Source: Oscheius onirici
Lineage: Eukaryota > Nematoda > Chromadorea > Rhabditida > Rhabditidae
Direction of reading: 5' to 3'
DNA length: 64,000 nt
Assembly: GCA_932521025.1 (NCBI GenBank)
Contig: OW051473.1
Location: 4,588,001 to 4,652,000 of the forward strand
Shown here: one piece after another, positions 35,046-45,321 of the stretch
Layout of the letters: the number at the start of each line of letters is the position of its first letter
How positions within the stretch are numbered: position 1 is the stretch's first letter
Notes under the pieces: model-generated
The model's input: the letters and a program-made list of their open reading frames with translations, nothing else
What the model was told of the DNA's origin: nothing
The model's database searches: none
Program-made: the position numbers and the translations under genes

Positions 35046-36395
35046 CTGAAAGCTGGCGATTAATGAAATCATCAGGTTGACAAAAAGAACGAAAAGTACA
35101 AGTCTTAGTAGGAAGGAGCAGTTTTTTGTCTCATTTTCTTCGTGTAATATAAGAGTCATGATGACAGGATTATGAGAAGATGGCATGATAATCGAAATAG
35201 CAGGATTGAGTGAAGTTGAGCTAGAATGATCGCAACTAGCAGCTGGCCAAAGACACGATTGGCCACGCCTATCTTTGACAGCTACCGTAAGATTTATCAC
35301 TTTCATTTCTCAGACGAGTACATGTTTTGACTCAGCCATCATGAAGAAATCACAAAGATTAACGCGTTTATATTACACAAATCAAATGGCTTGAGTGGGA
35401 CAGCCGAAAGAGAGCTGAAGGCATAATGATGGCGCCGACGAATGGGCTGGAATAGAGAAAAAAAAGACTTTTTGTCAACTTTTAATTTAGCTGACAGCAC
35501 TCGCATGATTAGCTGTCTTCCGATAATGGCGCTCTTTTGAAGATGCAGAAACCGCTAGACAGAAGAGTAGTCTAAAAAATGAAGATTCCTCAAATACGAG
35601 TAACCATTAAAGTTTGTGCACTCGACAAAGACGTGGTGTGAACAGACTCGTTGGAACGATTGAACATGGACAAATTGTGCTAATTGATGAAGCCGATGGT
35701 GTGTTGGAAGGACAGTTGGAGTTTTGTCGGGGCGGGCTAGCCGCATGACCACATTATCCAGATGATAGCCATTACTCGGATCGCAAGCAAGAGTCGATTC
35801 AATGTGCACTAGGGCTCAAACTGGCAGAGTTCTAAGTGTCCTAATGCGACTATAGATGCGAACAAAGTTCTAGAAGAAACGGTAGAAAAGCTTCTGAGAA
35901 TTTTACTGAAATATAAGACGGCTGTCATTTTTTCCGGTTGCGAACAAATTGTTTCGCGCTGAGGCAATATTTCAATTCGGTCCGTTCTTTATCTTCCTCT
36001 AATTTTTCCTCAACACTGCTGTAACAGGCTAATTGGAACGGCTTAGCAGCGTTCCAAAATCATAAAAAGAACATCAGAGCAAACTCATATTTATTGAGAT
36101 TTCCCGAGGAGAATTTTTACGGATCCCTTTGTTCCAAATCATCGAAACGGAGATTGCCAGGTTCACACGCGCAGTACCCAGTAACGTATAATCTGAAAGC
36201 AGTTCTTTGGCATGACGAAGTTGTCTTATCAGTCATACGGGATACAGTCATTAGAATCGATCGACCCCTTCCCTTTCCTCTTTTAAATGCTTTTAAAACA
36301 ACGATAATACCAACATTATTATTTAGGTTATCCCGGATCTACTGGTCCGCCGGGAGGATAGCGAGACCAGACACACGTATCCCAAATAGACAAAA
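35046..36395. other. intergenic, divergent promoter region
   Basis: Lies between the divergent cys-loop and coiled-coil genes. Frames at 35555-35809 (minus) and 36094-36468 (plus) lack motifs. Nothing else seen. Confidence 0.45.
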
Positions 36396-37940
36396 ATGGA
36401 TCGGAATCCTGATGACTTCAGACAAGGCAACTATCCTCATTACTTGCAGAATTATGCAAGAAGTTTAGAAATAGTAACTGAAAATCTGGATAACGTGTTA
36501 GAACCGTTTTTTGGACCGAAAAAAATTCTGCTGAAAGATGCAAAGACAACATATAGAGAGAACAGATGCTTTTTAAGGCAGATAATTGAATTATGTGCTT
36601 AAATTTTTAATTTGGGCGTTCCCCGTACAGTCAAAATATTTGCTAACCACGCCTTAAATCGGTTTAAGTGGATTAAACTATTAATCAATCGTATTTAGGC
36701 TTCCACCGCCAATCCTTCGCACCGCCACACCCCAGATATCCAGATCCAAAAATTTTGGTTAGCACTTTTTGTTGAAGATACTTTGTCAGCTTTTACGCTC
36801 TTTACGTTTTTTGCACTAAACATGCGCTCCTTTTATGAACGATAAAGGTGATGGTCTGAGAACGTTCCACAAAGGCAATAATTTGAGTGTTTTTGTCATC
36901 AAATACTCCTCGTTTAAATTTTTCTTGACGTTTTTCTTCGTTACAAGTAATGGATTATTTCTTTTCCACAAAGGTGCAGCAGAAACAATTTAAAAACCTC
37001 GGATAAAAAGAGTCACGTTTAAAAAAGTGTTCATAAGTCACCCCGGAAGTGATTCATTCAGTATTTATTTAGCGCGCTAAAACATATATTTAGGGTGCAC
37101 CCTATCATCCTCCACTTCATTATCCTTACCCTCCGAACGAGCACTGTTGTTGTGTGAATATCTCTTCTCAGCTAAATGTGAGTTCAAAGATTTTTATTGG
37201 AATCAACCGTCTTCGACGTTTGCTTTTGCCAGCCCTTATATTATCATATTCCATCTCCGAGCGGTCGATAATCTTAAAAACAAAACAGCAAAGAAAATTT
37301 CCGGGCGTAATTGAACCCCATTTGGTCAAACTCCTAGGCGATTCTGCAATAGGTTAAGTACTTTCAGACAAACAGAGACCGTTGAGCAAGAGAGATTATA
37401 GACTTGAAATTTTGGACAGTCATACTCATAAAAAGTAATTTCTCTAGAAGGGCTTAAAAGACATATTCAGTTGCTGGAGCGTAGAATGGCCACCATGCAG
37501 TCGACAATGGAAAATCTCGCCTCACAACTCAAAGGTTCATCAGACCATCAACAGGCAAGTCATTTCTGTTTCGTATTTAGCCGGCACAGAAGACATTGAA
37601 AATCATGCTACTACATATTGCCCTATCGTTTGTAAACAGTGTCGGGCATGAATAACACTTGATTAGATATCAATATTTTCAGTTTATGTCAAACAGTGGT
37701 TCAGCTCCAGAGGCCGTCGAAGAAGATATTCCAGCTCTAGTTATTCCGCCGACCAGTCGCGAAAGAAAGATTCTCATCAAAGAAATGGAACAGGTACAGG
37801 TTTTCGAACAAAAAATTTCCGAAAACTGTCTTCAGGAGCTGGAGAAGCGTAGAGAAGAAAATCGTCAGCACGAAGAACGCATCACAGGTCTTCGTAGAGA
37901 GCTTGATCAACTGAAAGAAAGAAATGGAAAATCCCTGTAA
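36396..37940 (+). CDS. Pro/Tyr-rich protein with C-terminal coiled coil
   Basis: Model begins with MDRNPDDFRQGNYPHYLQNY at 36396. Small exons after TTTAG acceptors at about 36,699 and 37,094 encode Pro/Tyr/His-rich sequence (FAPPHPRYPDP, APYHPPLHYPYPPNEH). An exon near 37,450 gives LKRHIQLLERRMATMQSTME followed by NLASQLKG. The final exon from about 37,684 reads SNSGSAPEAVEEDIPALVIP then TSRERKILIKEMEQVQVFEQ and a long charged helix ending at 37940. The last two exons predict a coiled coil of about 100 residues, so it probably dimerises. The reading phase of the Pro-rich exons is uncertain and a further 5' exon is possible. Polyadenylation signal at 38206. No family recognised. Confidence 0.5.
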
Positions 37941-39377
37941 TAAACGCCTGAACTATTCTGCTTGTTCAACCTGTTATTGGAATTTCTTGTATTTCTGTAC
38001 ATTGCATGGACAGGAATTAAAAGAATGTCTTATTTCTTTACTGTCTCATGACTGTGTCTCTGGAAGTCGTAAAAATTATCAAATAGGACTGACTGTATTG
38101 GGGGTGGCTTCGCAATGTCTGATTACAATATTTAATGTTTGATAAATTTCTGGACTTTGTAGAGTGTAGCATGTGACTACCAAAAAGAATTTGAACATGA
38201 CTTTCAATAAAAAGCTATATCTTGAAAATATCAACTAACACTATCAGGTGTGTGCATAATTTTTATGAAAAATGTTGTATTTTTGAAACAATTTTTTGTA
38301 GGATGCACGAAAATAGCTTTTTCAAAAAAGAAAAAGTTGGTGTGAGCAAGCTCTATCCGATGGTGCATATATCGGTTAGGTTTAGAATTAGAATTTTTGA
38401 GTTTTAGCTGAAGCAAACTTTTTTTCTTTGAAGTAGAGCTGTTTAGCGCACATCCCGGCCAATTTTCACAGAACGTCCAATTAGAAATTTGAAGGTCTTG
38501 ATGAAAAACATTGATAGCCGCGACCCGATTTACCAGAAATTTTTCCTCGCTGAGATATAGAGGGTCCAAATTGCGAAAGTGACCAACTTCAGGCAGTTGC
38601 ACAGCTCTAACGGGTTCGAATTAGACAAATCGGCCGGACCCTTTCAAAGTCTCACCCAGCAAATATGAATTCAAAACGATCAAAAAGAACATTGGGCATT
38701 CATTGTGTTGTGAGAATATGTTTCATCTACAGACATTGATCCGACTGACAACCTTTTTTTACATCAGCAGCCTGAGGAAGCTTACACAACCTCTCTGCCT
38801 AGGTAGCAAACTATCAGTTTTATTGTTTGAGATTTTTCAATGTCGAACTGCAAAATACGCAATCCCATCAAAAACTATCTCTTCCTATTATAAGACTGAG
38901 ACATGACAGTATTTGACAAGGTATCTTAGTCTCGACAACTGTGCGGACATGTGGAGAGACGGACACCATTGCACTTTAGTAAGGGAAAATTGACAGGACT
39001 GTAAGATTGCAGGTTATTCTTTCCGTGTTTTAGTACAATTACAAGCATTTCTTGTGAAATTTATACTTTCCGAGATTATCCAGATAAACAAGCTGGTTCA
39101 AATTGGTGAAATTGGATCATGGCTCAAATTGAACCCAACGTGAGTCCATTCTATATGGAACACAGGTATATCTCCAAAGATATTTACTCCAAATACAGTT
39201 AAAATTCTTTCCGACCTGCTCAATTTCCTCTAAATTCAAACGGACTACAGGAAGCTCGCTCTGTTCAATGTCGCTAAGGCACATTTTTTCCTACACGCTC
39301 TTTTTCGAACTTTGTTTATATTATATTTTGCTTTTATGCAATCATTTTTCTATTTTTTTTCGTCCTTTTTTTCCCGC
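37941..39377. other. AT-rich intergenic region
   Basis: Contains the 3' end of the coiled-coil gene and no other gene I can support. A GGTTCGAAT string near 38,613 resembles a tRNA B box but has no matching tRNA around it. Confidence 0.5.
38206..38211 (+). terminator. polyadenylation signal
   Basis: AATAAA 265 bp downstream of the coiled-coil gene's stop; a likely 3' end for it. Confidence 0.4.
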
Positions 39378-39640
39378 TCGCATTTTTTTCTGAACTTTTT
39401 TGTTTCAAAATACGTCCCCCCACTAGATTTAGATTTGTCATCGAAAAATTTGGAAGAAAACCGAAAACTGACCACAAAAATAGAAGAACATATGAATTTT
39501 CGGCAAACTTAGGGCAAAAATCGTGATTTTCTTCTATTTTTTGTGGTCACTTTTCAGTTTCTTCCAAATTTTTCGATGACGAAACTAAATCTAGTCGGGG
39601 GACGTATTTTGAAACAAAAAGTTCAGAAAAAAAAATGCGA
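39378..39640. repeat. long inverted repeat (hairpin, foldback or MITE-like)
   Basis: The left arm is 39378-39488 and the right arm 39529-39640, about 111 bp each. They are near-perfect reverse complements around a 40-bp loop (39489-39528). Matching landmarks include TCGCATTTTTTTCTGAAC against its complement at the far end, the GTCCCCC...CTAGATTTAG block, TCATCGAAAAATTTGGAAG, and the innermost TAGAAGAA/TTCTTCTA. Single-base differences and T-tract length changes are present. The unit lies about 100 bp upstream of the ATG at 39743. No open frame is present, so it is non-autonomous; a transcript across it would fold into a long double-stranded RNA. Confidence 0.9.
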
Positions 39641-39742
39641 AAGGAATTTTTCAGGAATCCGGCAAGCAGAATCAACAGGTCTGGTTCCACCAGTCTTCAA
39701 TTACTCAAAAATTATATCTCCTTTTTCAGTTAGTTTATAAAA

Positions 39743-41670
39743 ATGTTTTATGAAGAGTATGTGGAGGAAGCGAAGACACCGTGGGTCGAGCGGGAGAAAA
39801 AGTACGCCTTGATTGTGGATGTATACGACGAATTACTTGCCGTTCTGTACGAGGGAAATATTCGTGTCGTCGGGAGGCCAGAGCAAGTAACAGAAGCCTG
39901 GAAAGGAAAATGGGTGTCCGTTACGGTTTGTATTAGCTTTTTGCGCACAAATCTGATTCAGAGCAATACCCTCGCTGAGCTGAGCAACATTCAGATGCCA
40001 GATGACATCCCATTCCCGGTAAAAGGATCCGGTCCAATTGAGGTGAAGTTTTTATAGCTCCAAATAATGCTATCTTCAGGTCACCGTTTTCGTGATTACT
40101 CGGGATTTGTATGAGTATCCAATTACGCTCCAGGATATTCGTGGTCCTGACGGAGAGTGGCTCCCAGAGCAGCGACATCCAGAAACCTTGTGGTCTCCGG
40201 AGATTCGAGTACATTCTTGAGCTTATTAGATTTTCAAAATAAATTATAGGTGGTCTCCAAATAAAATGAATTACAGGCGGTCTCGGACTCAGCCAACTGT
40301 TTTGGGAGAGCCAGAAAGGGAATCGTGTATCTTACCACGGTACAGATTTCTTTCTCACTAAAAGACTACGTGAATCGAAATGAAAATCCCGAGACACTCT
40401 TGAAGAAGGAAGTCAAGGCCGTTCTGAAGGAAGCTGACATGGAAGACCAGGGAAAGGCTGCTCAAACGGTACGCTAGTTCTTGTAAATATTCCACTTCTA
40501 TGCAAAAACGAATTTGCTAACAAAGTTTATAATACAAGGATAGCACCGCCCTTCCAGGGCTAAAGTTTCATTGTCTTCTTTTATCACTTCTTTCTCGGAC
40601 CCATAGTTCCAGTTTTCCTTTTATTATTTCCTTGTCGCTCTGCTCCAGTCACCCCTGTCCCTCCAAAGAAACTGTCAAAGTCGTTAGAACCTTTAGCGCA
40701 CTTGCTTTTCATGTCGTGACTTGTTAAAAACTAATTTGAGCACAAATCTCCCTTCCTTATCACTAATAAAAGCTTCAGACACACAAACACACATACAGAG
40801 AGACTTGGGAGCAATTTGTAGATAAAAACAAGTGCTTTGGAAGTGCAAAACTTGGTCCGTAGAGGAGAAATTAAAATTTTGCAAAATGTTTACTTTTAGC
40901 CCTGGATGAGAGACAAAACTCTGTCTGCTCAACACCTATTCGTCTCACCAATACACAAACAACCCACGGTAATATTTCAACAGGTTTCATATCATTATTG
41001 CTTTTCAGAGACTAATGTTGGATTGTGTTAAGACGCACCAGACGTTTGTCGGATTGGTCCAAAGAAACGATTCCGGGTGCAACAAGATCGTGTGGTCGTA
41101 CGAAACCGGCCCAGTTATTATAAATCCGGAAGACAGTCACAAATTTGATGTAATTCTTGAATTTCTTGGCTTTATTTGATTCTTGCTTCAGATTGGTGAC
41201 TTCGTAACCTACCGCGTTTATAACGAATGGAACCCTACGTCATTGCCGTACACTGCCGAAATTATTCCTCATCCACAAGAATACGCCGTCAGGAAATCCA
41301 TTCTCCCAGGAGAGCGATTTTCCGACTCTGTAAACGCCGAGGTATAACGCCGAGGTATATTTTCAATAACTTTGTTTCAGGTCGCCGTGTCAATCTTAAT
41401 TCCCTACGACATGGAATTGCAAATGAAGATCTTCCATGTCTTTCTGGGGCACGTAAGAAGGTTGTATTTCGTATACAGAAGACACTTCAGATGATTGTGG
41501 ACCGCTCAAAACTGATGGACCTATGTATTGAGAAGAACAAAGTGCTGAGGGATTTCCGAGGACGAGAGCTCAAATTATGGTTTACATTAGTGAATGGTGG
41601 CCAGACAAGGAAAGAAATGCAGCCACTTTGCTGGGAAGTCGAATCTCTCCACGAGACAATGTACCAGTAG
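39743..41670 (+). CDS. unrecognised multi-exon protein
   Basis: Eight or so exons give about 430 residues in a clean frame with 36-45 bp introns. It starts MFYEEYVEEAKTPWVEREKK, continues YDELLAVLYEGNIRVVGR and DIPFPVKGSGPIEVTVFVIT. Then come DIRGPDGEWLPEQRHPETLW, KGIVYLTTVQISFSLKDYVN, LMLDCVKTHQTFVGLVQRND, IVWSYETGPVIINPEDSHKF and a final exon ending WEVESLHETMYQ. No signal peptide or membrane segment is present. Alternating beta-like stretches suggest repeated small beta domains: VDVYDELLAVLYEG, VVGRPE and IGDFVTYRVYN recall OB- or SH3-like barrels, but there is no diagnostic motif. The ATG was chosen because it opens the frame directly after an intergenic hairpin. Probably cytosolic or nuclear; function unknown. 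Confidence 0.65.
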
Positions 41671-42313
41671 TTCGATTGATTTTTATTTATTGGCTTTCCT
41701 ACGACGATTAAGTAACTGTTGCATCGATGTCGCTTCTATGTTTTAGGCATTTTGTGACCCTTTTTGACGACACTAGAGACAACGCCAGACGCCCGAAAAC
41801 GTTGGGCTCGACTAACAGTGAAGGCTCAGTCGGATCAGATTACTTCTCAGAATTCTATCAGAGAATTGTACTCTATCTGGGGATAAAACTGAAAGGACAC
41901 AGTCTACTCTTTGTGAGAAGCATCTTGGAAACTATTTAGTACAGGATTCATTGCAGCGCTCAGATTCATACCTTGTTTTCACGACGAACCTTGGTCGAGC
42001 AGAGTGGTGATGTACTACCAAGTTGTTGCTTTTGATCTGCTTTACAACTTAGAAAACCATTACCAAGTTCAAAAACACCTCCTTCTTCTTGAAAACATCT
42101 ATATGGAGCGATATATAGGCGAAAAGCGGCCAAAAATAGAAAATTTGGACCAAAAAATTGAATTTTAGCGAAATGAACGTTTTTTAAATAATTATTCTAA
42201 CTTATATTCATTGAAAGTAATTGATTCCAGACGATTTGGGGACGATTTTCCGTTGAAAAATAGGTCGCGAACGGACAAAAAGAGGTCGCGTTAGGCCGGA
42301 CTCGTAACTTTAT

Positions 42314-42392
42314 GTCCGCGGGCATAAAGTACGGTCCGCGGGCATAAAGCACGCTTCGCGGGAATAAAGTACGCTTGCGGGCATATAGTACG
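42314..42392. repeat. 20-bp tandem repeat, four copies
   Basis: Unit GTCCGCGGGCATAAAGTACG occurs at 42314, then at 42334 and 42354 with changes, and as a 19-bp copy at 42374. It is GC-rich compared with the flanks and contains the palindrome CCGCGG in the first two copies. Confidence 0.85.
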
Positions 42393-42433
42393 CCAATGCA
42401 CTGGAAACAAAAGTCAGGGTAAAAAAATAACAT

Positions 42434-42599
42434 TATGCTTCTAGTGATAGCCTAAGCATTTAACAGGGGTTATTACTATCGCTGTGGACTGTCAGTTGGG
42501 CTGAGGATATCTCAGCTTCCTAGCAATCAGTATGCTTCTAATGATAGCCTAAGATTTTAAAAAGGGTTATCACTCTCGCTGTGCATCTGAGTTGGGCTG
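42434..42599. repeat. pair of 70-bp direct repeats
   Basis: 42434-42503 and 42531-42599 share TATGCTTCTAxTGATAGCC at the start and GTTGGGCTG at the end, and match through most of the middle. The offset is 97 bp. No open frame or terminal inverted repeats seen. Confidence 0.75.
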
Positions 42600-42682
42600 T
42601 AGAAGTCATAACTTTCCTTCTTTGTTGCAAAAATCGAAATTTGTTATGGGAAATTCGGGGCATAAAATTACGCCCCCGTTAG

Positions 42683-42696
42683 CCCCCCCCCCCCCC
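42683..42696. repeat. homopolymer of 14 C
   Basis: Uninterrupted run of C followed by AAACCGCGGGTGGG. Length may vary between individuals or reflect sequencing error. Confidence 0.7.
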
Positions 42697-44446
42697 AAAC
42701 CGCGGGTGGGTAATGTCCCCCAGCCGCTCTCGTTCAAGAAGTATTCAATGAATTGTGAAAAAAACGTTTTAGAGGATGCATTAAGAAATGTTAATCGGCG
42801 TTGAATGATTAGAGAAAGTCACTTTGCTGCAGTTTCCAACAAGTTGACCCTGCAATCGTGACGTACATGTTGGCCGCACTACTTTTAGGTCCTTATCAGG
42901 CTTGTATCCAATTTTAGGGATACTACTGCTCGTAACTGCTTTACACATAAAGGAACTACTTACAACATCCTGGAGACAGTCAAGCTTTGACGTAGTATTG
43001 GAAGTTGTTTAGTATAAAATAGGGAATAAAGGAAGTTCCGCCAGCTTCTCCATATAAGGACAGCTGTTTTACTTTTTGGATAGGTTTTGGTTTGTTGCAG
43101 AACCTTTTGAATCTTCTATGTTTTGTTTTGGAACCTTACAACCCGCTAATGTATGTTACTGCTGTCAGCGTCACTAAGTTTCGAAAACTAAATAAGTTTT
43201 TCGTTTTTTCAAAGTGTTGAAATAACAATAACAGAAAAACAGATATAAATACCAGAAGTTTACCTTTCTTTATCATTTTAAGCAAATTAGACACGTTTAA
43301 ACCAACACTGACTGTCCCTGAATTTATTGGATTATGGCATTCGGCACCAACGGAAACGGAAAATTATCTAAGAAAACCGCTTTGTGGCACGAAAGATACG
43401 TGTACGTTGCTTCATTGACCCTCCAATCCGATAGACAGATAAAATATGTTCAATTTTAAAACACCGATCGTGTTTAGAACAGTCGGAAAATGATTTCTTG
43501 CTCTCCTCATTTCGATTTGGCCCGCTTTTAGTTGTCCCCTTTCTGAGTCATTCTCTTGTTCTTATCTTGAAAGAATGTTCGTAAATTGCAAAGAGATAAA
43601 TTACGTATTTTAATGGAAAAACGTTTGTAACACATTGGCACTACACCGGAAATAACATACAGTCACAAAAAATTATAGAATTACGACAGGATTAGAAGGT
43701 TCGGAATGCATGAGTAGCCCTTCCGAGTTTCGTTAAGGCACTTATCGTGGAAGTCTTTGAATTCCGCGATGCTATAACTTTTAGAATAAGTCATTCATCT
43801 TACGTATCGCGTTTGTCTTTTTTTCCGCTGAGTTTGTATGACGTTCGGATGTTCTATGCCCACTTGCCCATATATAACTTGGCTTAGAAGACGCCCCCAA
43901 GGAACGATGTTAAAAGTTTAAACTTGACTCAAGCAACTAAATTTTTTCCTTGACAGTCTAAATGTCTTCCTTGACGGTCTAAGAGTTTTTCCTTCCTTCT
44001 CTCTGGTTCTGAGTCATCTCTGTTCACCCGTGAGCCATCTATCTTTCACAAAAAGATAATAAACATCTAATCTAGTATTAACAAAGACAGTTACAAAGGC
44101 TTTGCTATTTCTTTTCGTCAAACCACTAAATGTTAGTCATTGGCCAAACACAGAGTCAGTCATGACTCGTCTTGATGAACATTGGGAGACCTTATATTTA
44201 AGTGGTGGACGGTGATAATAACCGCATTCACCACAACAACGCCTGGAGTGTTTTTAAATTTTTTTGAAAATGGCTCACTGTCAAACAAGTTTGATAAAAG
44301 GGGATTTTTCTCTAAGACAAGGACACCGCCCAAGGGTGCGGTCGTCTTTTCACACCTGTTATCTTGAGCTTCACACCTTTGGTCACCAGCTTCCTTTTCC
44401 ATAAATCATAGAAAATCACTTTTTAGATTCTCGTTTTGTCACCAAA

Positions 44447-44678
44447 ATGTCTGATGATGAAGAAAGAGAAAGAATTCGAGTACTCGACCAGGTTCGAATT
44501 TTTTCCTTATACGAATTTGTTTTAGGAAACCAGAGATGAAGAACGCCGTAAGAGAGAGCTTGAAGTGGAGGAGGTCAATCTTCGCAGAGAAAAAGAAGCA
44601 GAAGAAGCACGCCAACGAGAGGAAGAAAACCGCAATGAAGAAGAAAGAAGAAAACGTGAAGAAGAACAAAAGCAATAA
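44447..44678 (+). CDS. small, highly charged helical protein
   Basis: Two exons (intron about 44492-44525) encode about 65 residues, nearly all Glu, Arg, Lys and Asp after MSDDEERERIRVLDQ. The E/K/R spacing (for example RREKEAEEARQREEENRNEE) fits a single stable alpha helix rather than a hydrophobic coiled coil. An AG acceptor-like TTTTTAG at about 44420 may mark a 5' splice or trans-splice site. The start resembles the acidic N-terminus of troponin T, but no troponin body follows within reach, so that assignment is not supported. Could be a short independent gene or a 5' fragment of a longer one. Confidence 0.4.
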
Positions 44679-45321
44679 CACAGGTTTTGCAGCAGTTTTT
44701 CTTAATACCATACCACTTCAGATAAGACCGTTGCACCTGAGATGCATTGCTTCCAACCATACCCCGATTCCTCGCAACCAACAGTATTATACCCTTCCCA
44801 AATTAAAAGTTTTCTTTAAAAACCGCATTAAATTTCATGTGCCTTTGAATAAAGTATCGGTTCAAACTAGTTCACAGTAGTTGCGCTCTACTGCTACAGG
44901 TCATCACTACGATATCAAAAAACGAACAATGGATTTTTCGGAATTTGAAACCATATCTGGGTCACAGCAGAGATGCAAGAAAATCACCTGTAAACCAAAA
45001 TTCCAAATTGAAAACCCGCTTAAAGTGATATTGAACCTAGAACTATTGGAGCTTGTGCTAAATCGTGAATTTGTTCAAACACAAGCGCATAATTACACCC
45101 ATTTTGGGGCGGCAAACGGCCGGCGTTCAATCTGTCATCCAAAATTCTGTTTTTTTTGTTGCATTCCACTTGCTTCCCATATCAAAATTTTATCTTCCTC
45201 AGCATACCATATTTTATGAAAACAAGATTCATGCAACGTTACGTAGATCATCTAACTGTTGTGGCTTTACTGCATTTTTTCGAAACTACGTTCTTATGAT
45301 CTGCTTTTAGGGATAATCCAA
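44679..45321. other. intergenic, upstream of NDC1
   Basis: Open frames at 44536-44880 and 44881-45219 lie here but show no motifs. Nothing else seen. Confidence 0.4.

Larger units (their letters stand above)
41671..44446. other. gene-poor region with small repeats
   Basis: About 2.8 kb without a supported gene. The open frame at 41727-41939 (plus) has acceptable codon use and follows the previous stop, so it could be a leftover exon, but it has no partner exons. Contains the tandem and direct repeats listed separately. Confidence 0.45.

Noticed and set aside
38605-38630. GGTTCGAAT string resembling a tRNA B box
   Set aside because: No A box, acceptor stem or anticodon arm can be built around it.
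42314-42392. CRISPR-like short repeat array
   Set aside because: Repeats are directly adjacent without spacers and the genome is eukaryotic.
44447-44678. Troponin T assignment for the charged peptide
   Set aside because: Only the acidic start is similar; no troponin core exons follow.
44881-45219. 112-codon open frame before NDC1
   Set aside because: No motif and runs through AT-rich DNA; a decayed gene cannot be excluded but is not supported.
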